From assembly GCF_000420325.1 (NCBI RefSeq), contig NZ_ATUS01000003.1, positions 1 to 64,000 of the forward strand: 64,000 nt of DNA, in the 5' to 3' direction. Each line of letters opens with the position of its first letter. The first letter of the stretch is position 1. The DNA is from Spongiibacter tropicus DSM 19543. Lineage in GTDB: Bacteria; Pseudomonadota; Gammaproteobacteria; Pseudomonadales; Spongiibacteraceae. Positions 14,470 to 25,056 of the stretch are shown one piece after another. The position numbers were made by a program, and so were the translations under genes. The notes under the pieces are model-generated. The model searched no databases. It had not been told where the DNA came from and saw nothing but the letters and a program-made list of their open reading frames with translations.

Positions 14470-14555
14470 GTTGCCCCATGTAAATCCTTGATCCCCTCTC
14501 CCAAGCAAACCCGCTACACTGTGGCTGTTACAACTCTGCTGCGAGAAACCCTCTG

Positions 14556-14885
14556 ATGATTCGCTGGTTCGCCGCTGGGCTGTTGGCGATAAGCAGCGCC
14601 ACAATGGCTGCGCCCTCCTTCAGTCCGGCCCACGAAAAAATGCTGAAGTATTTTGAAGCTCACCCACAAGACGGCATCCAAAAGGCGCTGTGGCTTCGCC
14701 ACAATGTCTTGGTGCTCAGCGTTGATACTCAGCAGCACGATGCTGAAGCCCTAGCCAAGGCGGCCTGCAAGCGCTTACTGGAGAGTGGTTTCGCTGGCAT
14801 GCAGGTGTCCGTCGACGTGATTGAGCACCGCGTGTTATTGCAGGCGAATCGCTTTGAGGAAGCCGAGCATCTCGACTGCGAGTAA
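14556..14885 (+). CDS. Small exported protein, unknown
   Basis: 109 aa with a signal peptide (MIRWFAAGLLAISSATMA, cleavage likely after AMAA near residue 19). The mature part is soluble, mixed alpha/beta, with one cysteine at each end. No family recognised. It is alone on the plus strand between tRNA-Asn and the convergent permease gene. Confidence 0.65.
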   Translation: MIRWFAAGLLAISSATMAAPSFSPAHEKMLKYFEAHPQDGIQKALWLRHNVLVLSVDTQQHDAEALAKAACKRLLESGFAGMQVSVDVIEHRVLLQANRFEEAEHLDCE

Positions 14886-14911
14886 GCTTCCTCCAGTGCC
14901 GCCAAATGCGA

Positions 14912-16684
14912 TTAAAACGACCAGACTTGCGGTACGATCAGCACCGTAGCGACCCCCACCAGCAGCGTCAGGGGCACACCCATTTTGAAGAAATCCGAGA
15001 AGCGGTAGTTACCCGGGCCGTAGACCATGAGATTGGTCTGGTAGCCAATCGGCGTGGCAAAACTGGCGGATGCTGCCATCATCAGGGTTACCGCAAAGGG
15101 CAGCATGTTGACGCCGAGCTGCTGACTGGCGGCCAATGCGATCGGGAAGACGATGACTGCCGCGGCAAGATTGGAAATGACCGCAGAGAACAAGGCGGTA
15201 ACCACGAAAATCGCTGCCAGCGTTGCCATCGGTGAACCCGCTGCAATACTGACGACACCATCGGCAATGACCGACGCTGCACCGGTTTTTTCCAGTGCCG
15301 AGCCCAAGGCGATCGACGCCGCAATAACCAGAAGCACTTGCCAGTCGACACAGCGCCGCGCATCGCTGATGCGAATGCAGCGGGTAATCACCATCAATCC
15401 AGCGGCCAGAAAAGCGGCTTTCAGCATGGACAGCCAGCCAAACGCAACGCTCAACACCATACCCAGCATAATCAGTGACGCGCGCAGCCTATGCTCGTGA
15501 CGAACAGGGCGCGAGTTCTCAATCGCACTAACCAGCAGGAAGTCTTTTGAGTAGCGCTGATTGCGCACAAAGTCTTCATGGGTTTCCAGAAGCAGGGTAT
15601 CACCGGCCTCCAGCTCGATATCACCGAGTTTGCCTTTAATCTGCTTACCGTTCCGCGACACTGCAATAACAACCGCGCCATAGTGGTTCCTGAAGCGCAT
15701 CTCCCGAACACGACGGCCGATTTGGGGGAAATTATGGGAGATCACCACTTCCACCAAACAACGGTTTAGGCTACCCGCTTCGAGCTTAAACACCTGTTTT
15801 TCGGCAAGTTTGAGGCCGTGTATATTTTTCAGGTCCACCACTGAACGTACATCACCGGCAAATACCAGTTGGTCGTTATCACGCAATCGCTCGTTGGGTG
15901 ACACCACGGTCATAACCTGTTGGTCGCGCACAATCTCGACCAGGAACATGCCAGGCAACTGACGAAGCCCCGCTTCTTCAATCGTCTGCCCTGCGACCGC
16001 GCTGCCCGGTTCAACTTTCATTTCCACAATATACTGACGGGTGTCTTCAAAACGCTCTTCTGTACCGCTGTGATTGGGCAACAGCCAACGCGAGAACAAC
16101 ACCACGAAGACAATCACCATCAATGCGCAGGGAATGCCGACCCAGGCAAGATCGAACATCCCCAGCCCCTGGTCAGGCAGGTATTGCAGCAACATCCCGT
16201 TAACCACAAGGTTGGTACTGGTACCGACCAAGGTACAGGTACCACCAATGATTGCCGCATAGCTCAGCGGTATCATCAACTGCGAGGCGGACAGCTTGTT
16301 GCGCTTAGCCCAATCCCGCACGGCGGGAATCAGCATCGCCACTACAGGTGTGTTGTTGAGAATGCTGCTGAACAGGGCTACCGGCGCCATCAAGCGCAGC
16401 TGAGCAGAGTGAGGCGACTTTGGCCTACCGAGCAGGTTATTGGAGATCCAACTGACAACGCCCGTTTCCGACAACGCCTGAGCAACGACGAACAACACAC
16501 CCACCGTTATCATGCCCTCATTAGACATTCCCGCCAGCGCTTCTTTCGGCGTCAGGATGTCCAGCAATAGCAGGATAACCACGCCGCCGCACAAAACCAT
16601 ATCCGCAGGTCGCCGACTGAATACCAGAGCTAACAGGCAGCCGACGATCACGGCCAGCGTGATCCATGCATCGATGGTTAACAT
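14912..16684 (-). CDS. SLC13/DASS-family permease with RCK_C domains
   Basis: 590 aa inner-membrane transporter. N-terminal helices, then ILNNTPVVAM and GTSTNLVVNG, which hold the first substrate/sodium site. Two soluble TrkA-C (RCK_C) domains sit in the large loop (about residues 215-390). A second helical half has the symmetric FATPIGYQTNLMVYGPG motif near the C-terminus. This layout is typical of bacterial SLC13-like carriers annotated for sulfate or dicarboxylates with sodium. The exact substrate cannot be told. It is separated by 2 bases from the upstream DHH gene. Confidence 0.88.
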   Translation of the reverse strand: MLTIDAWITLAVIVGCLLALVFSRRPADMVLCGGVVILLLLDILTPKEALAGMSNEGMITVGVLFVVAQALSETGVVSWISNNLLGRPKSPHSAQLRLMAPVALFSSILNNTPVVAMLIPAVRDWAKRNKLSASQLMIPLSYAAIIGGTCTLVGTSTNLVVNGMLLQYLPDQGLGMFDLAWVGIPCALMVIVFVVLFSRWLLPNHSGTEERFEDTRQYIVEMKVEPGSAVAGQTIEEAGLRQLPGMFLVEIVRDQQVMTVVSPNERLRDNDQLVFAGDVRSVVDLKNIHGLKLAEKQVFKLEAGSLNRCLVEVVISHNFPQIGRRVREMRFRNHYGAVVIAVSRNGKQIKGKLGDIELEAGDTLLLETHEDFVRNQRYSKDFLLVSAIENSRPVRHEHRLRASLIMLGMVLSVAFGWLSMLKAAFLAAGLMVITRCIRISDARRCVDWQVLLVIAASIALGSALEKTGAASVIADGVVSIAAGSPMATLAAIFVVTALFSAVISNLAAAVIVFPIALAASQQLGVNMLPFAVTLMMAASASFATPIGYQTNLMVYGPGNYRFSDFFKMGVPLTLLVGVATVLIVPQVWSF

Positions 16685-16686
16685 GT

Positions 16687-17658
16687 TCAGCGATTGAGCT
16701 CCCGATAGAAGGCTTCAAACTGCGCACTGAACTGCTCCAGACTGCCACCGGCCAGGTCGTTGATCCCTGCCGCCGCCGCACGACCACCGCCCGTCGGGAA
16801 CTGGCGACAGAATTCATCAGCACCGCGTTTGTTATTAAGGGGAGCCCGAATGCTGACCAGGTAGTTGCCGTTAGCCTTTTCCGTCAACACGGCGTGAGCA
16901 CGATCGGGGTAGGCGTTGGCCAGATCGTTTCCGTACACACCGCTGACACGTCGAGCCCAGCGCTCATTGGGCAGAACATAGACCGCCACGGTATCCGAAG
17001 CGTGAACCGGCGGCAGTTTAGCCGCCGAACGCATATCGTTCTGATAACCGGCTTGAAGGGCCTCGAAGGTTTCAGCAGCCTCTTCCATGAACGTGAAGGG
17101 ACTATCGAAATGCCGCATTTTTTCGAACAATTCTGTCGGCGTGAAATGCAGATCGTCCAGGCTGGCCCCATAGCCATTGTAGTTCAGGTAGATACCCAGA
17201 TTTTCCAGCCGGGATATTTCGGACGCATCTAGGTCGCATTGCTTTGCGACGGTCTCCGCACTGGCACGTAAATTGTCACCAAATGCACCCACGATGGCCC
17301 ACTCGGCATAAGCCCCTTGCAAATGGCCATTCACCAACAGGCTGGTGCACACATCAGCAGCGGTATTTATACGACTGGTGAGCAAGGGATGGTCAGGGAT
17401 ATCACCGGCAAAATGGTGATCGACATAAAAGACTTCTGCGCCCGCCGCCAGAATACGGTTCAACGGCTCCGTATTTTTATCCATGGAGACATCCAGTACC
17501 GTAACAACATCTCCCGATGCCGCCTGCACACGCTCAAGCAACGCGATATCGCGTTTTACACCACTGACCAGTTCGCTGTCCTGAGGGCTAGCCAGGCGCA
17601 GTTGTATCAGCGCGCAAAGGCCATCCGCATCGCCATTGAACACATCAATAAATGCCAT
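16687..17658 (-). CDS. DHH-family phosphoesterase
   Basis: 323 aa. Metal-binding motifs of the DHH family are present: NGDADGLCAL near residue 8, LDVSMDKN near 55, VDHHF near 80 and the DHHA1-type GGGRAAAAGI near 290. Relatives hydrolyse short oligonucleotides, cyclic dinucleotides or phosphate esters (RecJ, NrnA, GdpP), but this shorter cytosolic form is not one of those by length or order. It is followed closely by the permease gene, suggesting cotranscription; the substrate is unknown. Confidence 0.8.
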   Translation of the reverse strand: MAFIDVFNGDADGLCALIQLRLASPQDSELVSGVKRDIALLERVQAASGDVVTVLDVSMDKNTEPLNRILAAGAEVFYVDHHFAGDIPDHPLLTSRINTAADVCTSLLVNGHLQGAYAEWAIVGAFGDNLRASAETVAKQCDLDASEISRLENLGIYLNYNGYGASLDDLHFTPTELFEKMRHFDSPFTFMEEAAETFEALQAGYQNDMRSAAKLPPVHASDTVAVYVLPNERWARRVSGVYGNDLANAYPDRAHAVLTEKANGNYLVSIRAPLNNKRGADEFCRQFPTGGGRAAAAGINDLAGGSLEQFSAQFEAFYRELNR

Positions 17659-17698
17659 GCATAAATCCTTATCTGTTATTCCTGATAGGCAGTGAGGG

Positions 17699-18400
17699 CT
17701 AACAACCCAATGCCCGGTTAATACGATTCAGTGCCTCAAGCGGCTGCTCGGCACGACTAATGGGTCGCCCGATGACCAGATAGCTGCTACCCAATGCCAT
17801 CGCCTGCTCGGGCGTTGCAATACGCTGCTGGTCGTCCTGCGCACTGTCTGCGGGGCGAATACCCGGAGTAACTAATAGAAAATTCTTACCGCGCTCAGCC
17901 CGGAGCACGGGGGCTTCCTGTGCAGAGCAAACCACACCATCCATGCCACTTTCTTCAGCCAGATGGGCGAGGTGGGATACCTGCTCGGCGGCGCTGCGCT
18001 GAATGCCCTGCTCGACAAGATCACTGTCCTGCATCGATGTCAGTACAGTCACCGCAATCAAGAGTGGCGCCTTGTCACCGAAAGGCCGCAGCGCCTCTCT
18101 GGCTGCACGCATCATTTTTGAGCCGCCGCTGGCGTGAACATTCACCATCCACACGCCCTTTTCAGCCGCTACGCGAACCGCCGCTGCCACCGTGTTAGGA
18201 ATGTCATGAAATTTGAGATCCAGAAAGACCTCGAAACCGCGCGCGTGCAACTGATCCAGCACTTGCGGGCCGAACAAGGTAAATAATTCCTTGCCGACTT
18301 TGACTCGACATGCCGCCGGGTCGAGCTGGTCCAGGAGTTGTGTCAATTCTTGCTGGGTGGCTACATCCAGGGCAACCACGACGGGAGAAGTCACAGACAT
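17699..18400 (-). CDS. pyrF: Orotidine 5'-phosphate decarboxylase
   Basis: 233 aa, last step of UMP synthesis (OMP to UMP and CO2). The catalytic Asp-Lys-Asp series lies in [13 protein letters not shown] (near residue 60). VTPGIRP and the phosphate-binding GRPIS near the C-terminus are conserved. ATG 18400 gives the normal start [12 protein letters not shown]; the longer frame upstream has no support. It follows lapB by 7 bases, the arrangement lapA-lapB-pyrF seen in many gammaproteobacteria. Confidence 0.97.
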   Translation of the reverse strand: MSVTSPVVVALDVATQQELTQLLDQLDPAACRVKVGKELFTLFGPQVLDQLHARGFEVFLDLKFHDIPNTVAAAVRVAAEKGVWMVNVHASGGSKMMRAAREALRPFGDKAPLLIAVTVLTSMQDSDLVEQGIQRSAAEQVSHLAHLAEESGMDGVVCSAQEAPVLRAERGKNFLLVTPGIRPADSAQDDQQRIATPEQAMALGSSYLVIGRPISRAEQPLEALNRINRALGC

Positions 18401-18407
18401 CGGGTAA

Positions 18408-19568
18408 TCAATCACCTTGTGTACTACGGATGGGCGCAATAGTACCCCACTGCTCACAGCTCGGACACAGCCAATGCAGTTTGCGGCCGGAAAAACCGCA
18501 GTGTCGGCAGTGATAGGTGGGGCGCTCGTCCCGCAATGTCGCCAGCGCGTCAACCAATGGCTGCAGTGAAGACTGTGTCGACTCCAGCTTCAAGGCCGCT
18601 ACCAGCAATCGCAATGTAGACCGACGCGATATGGCCTCTCTGAGAACAACTTTGGCCGCCTCGGCATCGCGAACGGCGAGTTTTTCCGCCAAGGCAATTT
18701 CTGCAGTAGAACTTTGGGTATGCTCCGCCAAGTCCTTGAGGATTGCTATGTGGTCAATAGATTCGGGTAGCGCATCAAACACCTCGCCGAGCAAGGGCAG
18801 GATTTCCATTGTAAAAGCGGGCTGAGCTTTAGACAGACTTACCAGCATATTCAGACTGTAATCGGGTTGCTCAGCAAGATATCGTCGCGCCACTAACATC
18901 ACTGCACGAAGATTTTCCGCATCCAACTCAACAGCCTTATGAAGCCAATCATCAACAGCCGTCGCCGCGCCTTGCCGAATAGCGTCTTCAGCCATGGCGC
19001 AGTAATAGTGGCTCAGCGCACGACTGATTTGCCCAACCTCTTCTGCTGAGTCACGACCACTAAGGGCCTTCAAGCGCTTGCGGGCCACAGCCGCCGCTTT
19101 TTCCCAGTCCTTCTCTGCCTGATAAATTTGCTGCAACAGCGCCAGCGCCTCCGCATTGCTGTTGTCACTGATCATATCGCGGAGCATTGCTTCTGCGCGG
19201 TCATGCAGGCCCGCCGCTATATAATCTTTTACCAGTTCCAGATGCGCCTTCTGCCGACTTTTTTCAGGCAAGCCAGACCACGCCAACAAGTGTTGATGAA
19301 TACGCGTGGCCGCCTCAAAATCGCCTTTGCCGCGCATCAGTCTGGCAAGACTGAGGTAAGTATCCAGCGTATCTTCGCCGACCGGTATCAACTCGATAAC
19401 ATGATCGAGCTCTGTGCCGGGCTGGTCTCCGAGCAGAACACTCAGCCCCTGATAATAGACCGGCGATTCCGAGCTGGATAAAACCTCCTCACCACGGCTT
19501 CTCCTCCCCAGCCACCAACCGAGCGCGATGGCAAGAATGAAGGTGCTGTAAGGTAGAAGATGCTCCAT
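18408..19568 (-). CDS. lapB: LPS assembly protein LapB (YciM)
   Basis: 386 aa. An N-terminal membrane anchor (residues 5-20), then several TPR helices through residue 340, and a C-terminal rubredoxin-like zinc ribbon (CRHCGF, CPSC). In E. coli LapB works with FtsH to degrade LpxC and so balances LPS with phospholipid synthesis. ATG 19568 is chosen ([10 protein letters not shown]) because it follows the lapA stop by 5 bases and starts at the anchor; upstream extension is spurious. Confidence 0.95.
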   Translation of the reverse strand: MEHLLPYSTFILAIALGWWLGRRSRGEEVLSSSESPVYYQGLSVLLGDQPGTELDHVIELIPVGEDTLDTYLSLARLMRGKGDFEAATRIHQHLLAWSGLPEKSRQKAHLELVKDYIAAGLHDRAEAMLRDMISDNSNAEALALLQQIYQAEKDWEKAAAVARKRLKALSGRDSAEEVGQISRALSHYYCAMAEDAIRQGAATAVDDWLHKAVELDAENLRAVMLVARRYLAEQPDYSLNMLVSLSKAQPAFTMEILPLLGEVFDALPESIDHIAILKDLAEHTQSSTAEIALAEKLAVRDAEAAKVVLREAISRRSTLRLLVAALKLESTQSSLQPLVDALATLRDERPTYHCRHCGFSGRKLHWLCPSCEQWGTIAPIRSTQGD

Positions 19569-19573
19569 GGAAA

Positions 19574-19849
19574 TCAGGCTTGCCGCTCCGGCGAAGCGCG
19601 CTTCACGTTGCGCAACAGTCTGAGCCGGGAAGCCTGGAGACGAATAAGAACGAAAGACGCGGAAAGCATGCCACAGAGGCCACCCACAAAAAATGACAGG
19701 ATGACCCAAGTGGACAAACGCTGCTCAGGAAGCTCCGCAACAAGGACATTGAGGGACACCAAAGTGGTGTTTTCCATACTGAACAACAGCCCGAGCATGA
19801 CAACTGCCATAACCAATAGCAGCAACAGCAGAGACTTCAACACGCGCAT
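19574..19849 (-). CDS. lapA: LPS assembly protein LapA
   Basis: 91 aa with two membrane helices (residues 5-25 and 44-66) joined by a short periplasmic loop NTTLVSLNVL, and a basic cytoplasmic tail. This is the DUF1049/LapA family, partner of LapB in control of LPS synthesis. It starts only about 17 bases downstream of a terminator that follows ihfB. Confidence 0.92.
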   Translation of the reverse strand: MRVLKSLLLLLLVMAVVMLGLLFSMENTTLVSLNVLVAELPEQRLSTWVILSFFVGGLCGMLSASFVLIRLQASRLRLLRNVKRASPERQA

Positions 19850-19866
19850 CCAGAAATCCTATCCAT

Positions 19867-19898
19867 AAAAAAACGGCATGATCGAAGACCATACCGTT
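19867..19898 (-). terminator. Terminator after ihfB
   Basis: On the minus strand AACGGTATGGTC, short loop TTC, GATCATGCCGTT, then TTTTTTT; one G-T pair in the stem. It lies between ihfB and lapA. Confidence 0.8.
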
Positions 19899-19933
19899 CT
19901 TGTTCGATAAAGACCAGCTACTGAGCAGGGTCT

Positions 19934-20227
19934 TTAATCGGTATTGAGACTCAGGTTCACTCGCTCGCGCAGCTCTTTACCAGGCTTAAAATGAGGAACG
20001 TACTTTCCGGGCAACTGAACTGTATCGCCAGTTTTGGGATTACGCCCCATACGCGGCTCGCGATAGTGCAGGGAAAAACTGCCAAATCCACGGATTTCGA
20101 TGCGGCTACCCGTCGCCAAGACTTGAGACATATGCTCAATCATGGTTTTGACAGCTAACTCGATATCCTTGTGCGACAACTGCGGCTGACGTTCAGCCAT
20201 CAGCTCAATCAACTCAGACTTGGTCAT
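19934..20227 (-). CDS. ihfB: Integration host factor subunit beta
   Basis: 97 aa HU/IHF-fold protein. IhfB forms a heterodimer with IhfA, bends DNA about 160 degrees and serves recombination, replication and transcription. The DNA-gripping beta arm includes GRNPKTGD and [12 protein letters not shown]. Placement right after rpsA is the classical rpsA-ihfB order. IHF is also the usual host factor for tyrosine integrases such as that of the island upstream. Confidence 0.97.
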   Translation of the reverse strand: MTKSELIELMAERQPQLSHKDIELAVKTMIEHMSQVLATGSRIEIRGFGSFSLHYREPRMGRNPKTGDTVQLPGKYVPHFKPGKELRERVNLSLNTD

Positions 20228-20330
20228 TGCTTAACCCCATCGACTCCAGCAACAAGCCTAGCTTAGCACTTTTTTGCTTGCAAGCCAGTTAGTTACGAAC
20301 GCCCGCTTGAGCGCTCGTAACCGGCGAGTC

Positions 20331-22010
20331 TCAGTCTTTGTTTTCCATCTGAGCTTTGATCAGGTCACCGATGGTCGCCGGAGCGGCCGCTTCAGATTCC
20401 TTCTCGCGAAGGGCTTTCACCGCTTCTTTCTCGTCTTCCATGTCCTTGGCTTTGATAGACAGGCTCAGGCTGCGGTTTTTGCGATCAACGCTGATCACTT
20501 TGACCTCAACTTCTTCGCCTTCTTTCAGCACATTGCGCGCGTCTTCAACGCGGTCACGGCTGATTTCAGAAGCCTTCAGAACACCTTCAACTTCGTCAGC
20601 AAGCGTAATGATCGCTGCTTTGGCATCCACTTCCTTCACAACACCCGTTACGATGCTGCCGCGATCATTGACGGCCACATAGTCAGAGAACGGGTCTTCT
20701 TCCAGTTGTTTGATACCCAGAGAGATGCGCTCACGCTCGGGATCGATAGACAGGATGACGGTTTCAATTTCGTCGCCTTTCTTGAATTTGCGAACAGCAT
20801 CTTCGCCGCTTTCATTCCAAGAAATGTCTGACAGGTGAACCAGACCGTCGATATTGCCGTCCAGGCCGATGAAGATACCGAAGTCAGTGATCGACTTGAT
20901 CGCACCGCTGATCTTGTCGCCCTTGGTGAACTGAGAACCGAAGGCATCCCAAGGATTCTGCTGGCACTGTTTGATACCCAGAGAAATACGACGACGCTCT
21001 TCGTCGATATCCAGAATCATCACTTCCACTTCGTCGCCAACTTGCACGACTTTAGAGGGGTGGATGTTCTTGTTGGTCCAATCCATTTCGGATACGTGTA
21101 CCAGACCTTCAACACCTTCTTCGATCTCAGCGAAGCAGCCGTAGTCAGTCAGGTTAGTCACTTTGGCTTTTACGCGGCTGTTCTCGGGGTAACGGGTTTT
21201 GATTGCCACCCAGGGATCTTCGCCCAGTTGCTTCAGACCCAGTGAAACACGGTTGCGCTCACGGTCGAACTTCAGAATACGAACGTCGATTTCGTCGCCA
21301 ACATTCACAATTTCGCTCGGGTGCTTGATGCGCTTCCACGCCATGTCAGTGATGTGCAGCAGGCCATCAATGCCGCCGAGGTCTACGAATGCACCGTAGT
21401 CGGTCAGGTTCTTAACGATACCTTTAACAACCATGCCTTCTTGCAGAGATTCCAGCAGTGCTTCGCGCTCTTCGCTGTTAACACTTTCCAGAACCGCACG
21501 ACGAGAAACAACAACGTTGTTGCGCTTCTGGTCCAGCTTGATCACTTTAAATTCGAGTTCTTTGCCTTCCAGGTGAGCAGTGTCACGTACCGGACGTACA
21601 TCAACCAGCGAGCCGGGCAGGAACGCGCGAATGCTGTTGATATCGACGGTGAAACCACCCTTGACTTTGCCATTGATAATACCGGTAACGGTCTCTTCTG
21701 CCTCGTAGGCAGCTTCCAGAGCCGTCCAGGCTTCGGCGCGCTTTGCTTTCTCGCGAGACAGACGGGTTTCACCGAAACCGTCTTCAACAGACTCCAGGGC
21801 AACCTGAACTTCGTCGCCAACTTGCAGAGAGAATTCGCCACCTTCGGTGACAAACTGATCGCGGGGAATTACGCCTTCCGACTTCAGACCGGCGTGAACC
21901 GTCACCCAGTCGCTGTCGATGTCGATAACCACACCGGTCACAATTGAACCGGGCTTCATATCGATGGTTTTTAAACTTTCTTCAAACAGTTCAGCAAAGC
22001 TTTCGCTCAT
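20331..22010 (-). CDS. rpsA: 30S ribosomal protein S1
   Basis: 559 aa with six S1 (OB-fold) repeats; the first two are divergent and bind the ribosome, and the last four bind mRNA, with repeating [25 protein letters not shown] cores. S1 unfolds leaders so that they can enter the 30S subunit. Length matches the E. coli protein (557). It lies between cmk and ihfB as in most gammaproteobacteria. Confidence 0.98.
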   Translation of the reverse strand: MSESFAELFEESLKTIDMKPGSIVTGVVIDIDSDWVTVHAGLKSEGVIPRDQFVTEGGEFSLQVGDEVQVALESVEDGFGETRLSREKAKRAEAWTALEAAYEAEETVTGIINGKVKGGFTVDINSIRAFLPGSLVDVRPVRDTAHLEGKELEFKVIKLDQKRNNVVVSRRAVLESVNSEEREALLESLQEGMVVKGIVKNLTDYGAFVDLGGIDGLLHITDMAWKRIKHPSEIVNVGDEIDVRILKFDRERNRVSLGLKQLGEDPWVAIKTRYPENSRVKAKVTNLTDYGCFAEIEEGVEGLVHVSEMDWTNKNIHPSKVVQVGDEVEVMILDIDEERRRISLGIKQCQQNPWDAFGSQFTKGDKISGAIKSITDFGIFIGLDGNIDGLVHLSDISWNESGEDAVRKFKKGDEIETVILSIDPERERISLGIKQLEEDPFSDYVAVNDRGSIVTGVVKEVDAKAAIITLADEVEGVLKASEISRDRVEDARNVLKEGEEVEVKVISVDRKNRSLSLSIKAKDMEDEKEAVKALREKESEAAAPATIGDLIKAQMENKD

Positions 22011-22154
22011 TAGTCATTACCTGAGAGTAGTAGTGGCGTTGCCACTATATCGCCGCATTACCAGCTAACGCGGGTCAGTTTTTTAAAGCCTCCCCCATGG
22101 CTAGCTGGTGTTGACACCATTCGGGGAAACCCTTTGAAAATCAATAACGTCGCT
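22011..22154 (-). promoter_or_regulatory. rpsA leader with start-proximal hairpin
   Basis: The 144-base gap between cmk and rpsA contains, read on the minus strand, a perfect 6-bp hairpin AGTGGC/GCCACT with 3-base loop (22032-22046), about 22 bases before the rpsA start. S1 in gammaproteobacteria represses its own translation through leader hairpins that replace a strong Shine-Dalgarno sequence. This position fits that, but I infer it. Confidence 0.35.
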
Positions 22155-22841
22155 TCAGGACGCAACAAAGCGGGCCTTGGCTTGCGCCATTACCCGTTCA
22201 AACACATCTTGTATCCCGAGGTCGCTGCTGTCGATCAGCAGGGCATCGTCCGCTGCCTTTAACGGCGCGTGCTGCCGCTCCGAATCACGCTTGTCGCGGG
22301 CCCGGATCTCCTCTAAAAGGGCCGCGAGGTTAACACTATCGCCCTTTTCTTTCAACTGCATGAAACGACGACGGGCCCGCTCTTCGGCGCTGGCGGTCAA
22401 AAACACCTTTAGGGGCGCGTCAGGAAAAACCACCGTACCCATGTCGCGACCGTCGGCCACAAGGCCCGGTAATTGGGCAAAATCGCGCTGGCGCTGCAAC
22501 AGCGCTTCGCGTACCGCTGGCAGAACTGCCACCCGCGATGCCAACATGCCGGTTGTTTCAGTGCGCAGTTCACCACTCACATCAACGCCATCCAGCATTA
22601 CTCGACTGGGTTCGCCCTGCTGACCGGGCAGAAAGGCCACATCGAGGTCAGCAGCCAGCGCCGCCACTGCCGCCTCGTCGCCAAAATCCAGCCGGCGCTT
22701 ATCGGCGGCCATGCCTACTAATCGGTACAGTGCGCCACTGTCCAGAAGATGCCAGCCCAGCTCAAGGGCCAGCATCTGACAGAGGGTGCCCTTACCTGAA
22801 CCACTGGGGCCATCAATACAGATGACGGGAGCCACAGCCAT
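22155..22841 (-). CDS. cmk: Cytidylate kinase
   Basis: 228 aa, phosphorylates CMP and dCMP with ATP. P-loop GPSGSGKGT lies near residue 10; the CMP-binding region includes DGRDMGTVVFPDA; lid ARRRFMQLKEKG and the RDKRDSER segment are present. ATG 22841 overlaps the aroA stop by one base. A longer frame starting further upstream lies inside aroA and is rejected. Confidence 0.97.
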   Translation of the reverse strand: MAVAPVICIDGPSGSGKGTLCQMLALELGWHLLDSGALYRLVGMAADKRRLDFGDEAAVAALAADLDVAFLPGQQGEPSRVMLDGVDVSGELRTETTGMLASRVAVLPAVREALLQRQRDFAQLPGLVADGRDMGTVVFPDAPLKVFLTASAEERARRRFMQLKEKGDSVNLAALLEEIRARDKRDSERQHAPLKAADDALLIDSSDLGIQDVFERVMAQAKARFVAS

Positions 22842-24139
22842 CAGCGAACCTCCAGGCGCATGCCTGCGTGCTGGGCCAGCTCCACAAAATTGGGAAATGA
22901 GGTAGCGACATTGTCGCAATCTTCAATATGGATACTGTCTGTCGCGCGTAGCGCCGCCACAGCAAAGGACATCGCAATGCGGTGATCGTGGTGGCTGTTA
23001 ACGCGACCGCCGGTTATCTGGCCACCATCAATGATGATGCCGTCTTCCGTCGCCTCGGCCTGAATACCCATGCCAGCCAAGCCATCGGCCATTACCTGAA
23101 TACGATCACTTTCTTTAACACGCAGCTCTTCTGCGCCACGCAGCACAGTACGCCCTTCGGCGCAGGCCGCCGCCACAAATAACACCGGAAATTCATCAAT
23201 CGCCAGAGGCACCTGATTTTCGGGGATATCAATGCCCTTCAGCGGCGCATAGCGTATGCGAATGTCCGCCACGGGCTCACCACCTACATCGCGCTCGTTC
23301 AGCAGCTCAATGCTGCCGCCCATCGCGCGCAGAATATTGACCACACCAATGCGTGTGGGGTTGATACCCACATGTTCCAGAGTCAGGTCGGCACCCGGCG
23401 TGATGCTGGCCGCCACCATGAAAAAAGCCGCCGAAGAAATATCTGCCGGCACATCGATGTGAACCGCCGTCATGCGGTGGCCACCCTCAAGGCTGGCAGT
23501 CGCGCCATCCACCTTAACGGGATACCCAAAGCCTCTTAACATACGCTCACTGTGGTCGCGGGTAGGTGCAGGTTCGGTAGTACGCGTTTGCCCCTCAGCA
23601 TAGAGCCCCGCCAGCAGTACACAGGACTTGACCTGTGCACTGGCCATCGGCAGCACATAGTCAATGCCGTGCAAAGCTTGGCCGCCGCGAATAATCATCG
23701 GCGGGCGACCGCCCTCTTGAGTTTCAACCTTCGCACCCATTGCCCGCAGGGGCACGGCTACGCGCTCCATCGGCCGCTTGCTGAGAGACACGTCACCTGT
23801 AAGTACCGTATCAAAGGCCTGTCCGGCCAACAGTCCCGCCAGCAGGCGCATAGACGTGCCGGAGTTGCCGACGTACAACTCCCCGGCCGGGGCTTTCAAG
23901 CCGCCGCGACCGACGCCGTGGATACTGACCTTGCCATTATCTGGACCATCGATTTGCACCCCCATGGCACGAAATGCTTTGATGGTCGACAGTGCATCTT
24001 CCCCTTCGAGAAAGCCTTCAACGGTGGTAACACCATCGGCAATCGCCCCAAACATAATACAGCGATGAGAAATCGACTTATCGCCAGGAACACGCAACGT
24101 GCCACAAACGCTGCCACCAGGCTGAGCTATAAATTCCAC
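22841..24139 (-). CDS. aroA: 3-phosphoshikimate 1-carboxyvinyltransferase
   Basis: 432 aa EPSP synthase, sixth step of the shikimate pathway. GDKSISHR at about 19-26 and GNSGTSMRLLAG near 92 are the substrate loops, with a late DHRIAMS motif. The glyphosate-relevant loop GNSGTSMRLL has the usual Gly and no typical class II signature. It is a free-standing protein here, while in Pseudomonas tyrA and aroA form one fused frame. Confidence 0.97.
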   Translation of the reverse strand: MEFIAQPGGSVCGTLRVPGDKSISHRCIMFGAIADGVTTVEGFLEGEDALSTIKAFRAMGVQIDGPDNGKVSIHGVGRGGLKAPAGELYVGNSGTSMRLLAGLLAGQAFDTVLTGDVSLSKRPMERVAVPLRAMGAKVETQEGGRPPMIIRGGQALHGIDYVLPMASAQVKSCVLLAGLYAEGQTRTTEPAPTRDHSERMLRGFGYPVKVDGATASLEGGHRMTAVHIDVPADISSAAFFMVAASITPGADLTLEHVGINPTRIGVVNILRAMGGSIELLNERDVGGEPVADIRIRYAPLKGIDIPENQVPLAIDEFPVLFVAAACAEGRTVLRGAEELRVKESDRIQVMADGLAGMGIQAEATEDGIIIDGGQITGGRVNSHHDHRIAMSFAVAALRATDSIHIEDCDNVATSFPNFVELAQHAGMRLEVR

Positions 24140-24162
24140 GTTTTACTCTCTATATCCGTAAT

Positions 24163-25056
24163 TCAGTCAGATGACGGTTTACGTCCCGCTTTATATTGTC
24201 CAAGAAAATGCTCGTCCCTCGCCTGCTTCGCGCGGGCAAACACTTGCTTGATGGCCGGCCCATCACCATCGGCAATTAGCTGCCGTACGGTCTGCAGGTG
24301 TCCGGCGAAATTATCCAGCCCATCCAGAATAGCTTGCTGGTTGGCCAGTACGATGTCATGCCACATGGTCGGATCACTGGAGGCAATCCGGGTAAAATCC
24401 CGAAAGCCACCCGCCGCAAAGCGGAAAATATCCGCCGCCCGGCCATTAGCAGCCAGCGCATCGACCAACGTATAGGCCAATACATGAGGGAGGTGACTGG
24501 TGGCCGCCAACACGGCGTCGTGCTCATCGACCGCCATATCCACGACCTCGGCACCAGCCGCTTCCCACATTTGGCGCACAGTATTTACCGCTTCGACATC
24601 ATTCCCTGGCAGGGGAGTAAGGATCACACGGTGATCCACAAACAGATCAGTCTTGGCGGCCTCGACGCCACTCTGCTCAGAGCCCGCAATAGGATGCCCT
24701 AACACCAGTCTCGGGGGCAGTACGTCAAAAACCGATTCGGCTGCGCGCAGCATATTCCCTTTTACACTGGCCACATCCGTAACAATCATCCGCTCATCAA
24801 TCAACGGAGCAAGATCCGCCAAAACCTGCTCGGCCACCAGCGTTGGGGTGGCAACCAGCACAATATCTGCGCCAGCGACCGCCTCGGCAAGATCCAGCGT
24901 CCAGTTGTCGATAACTCCCAGCGCCAAGCCCTTTTCCAAGGAGGCACTGCGGCGACCGGTGGCCCACACTTCGCCCACCGCCGACTTGGCTTTGAGCGCC
25001 TTGGCCAGCGACCCGCCCATCAAGCCGAGACCGATAATCGTCAATTTGCCAATCAT
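24163..25056 (-). CDS. tyrA: Prephenate dehydrogenase
   Basis: 297 aa, NAD-dependent oxidation of prephenate to 4-hydroxyphenylpyruvate for tyrosine. The Rossmann motif GLGLMGGSLAKAL starts at residue 9; the family motif LGHPIAGSEQSG and the conserved His in TSHLPH follow. There is no chorismate mutase domain; that activity lies in pheA. A 23-base gap and separate start divide it from aroA. Its start overlaps the hisC stop (ATGA). Confidence 0.95.
   Translation of the reverse strand: MIGKLTIIGLGLMGGSLAKALKAKSAVGEVWATGRRSASLEKGLALGVIDNWTLDLAEAVAGADIVLVATPTLVAEQVLADLAPLIDERMIVTDVASVKGNMLRAAESVFDVLPPRLVLGHPIAGSEQSGVEAAKTDLFVDHRVILTPLPGNDVEAVNTVRQMWEAAGAEVVDMAVDEHDAVLAATSHLPHVLAYTLVDALAANGRAADIFRFAAGGFRDFTRIASSDPTMWHDIVLANQQAILDGLDNFAGHLQTVRQLIADGDGPAIKQVFARAKQARDEHFLGQYKAGRKPSSD

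Noticed and set aside
20274..21947. Several long plus-strand frames opposite rpsA
   Set aside because: They follow the codon periodicity of the repeated S1 domains and show no start signals.
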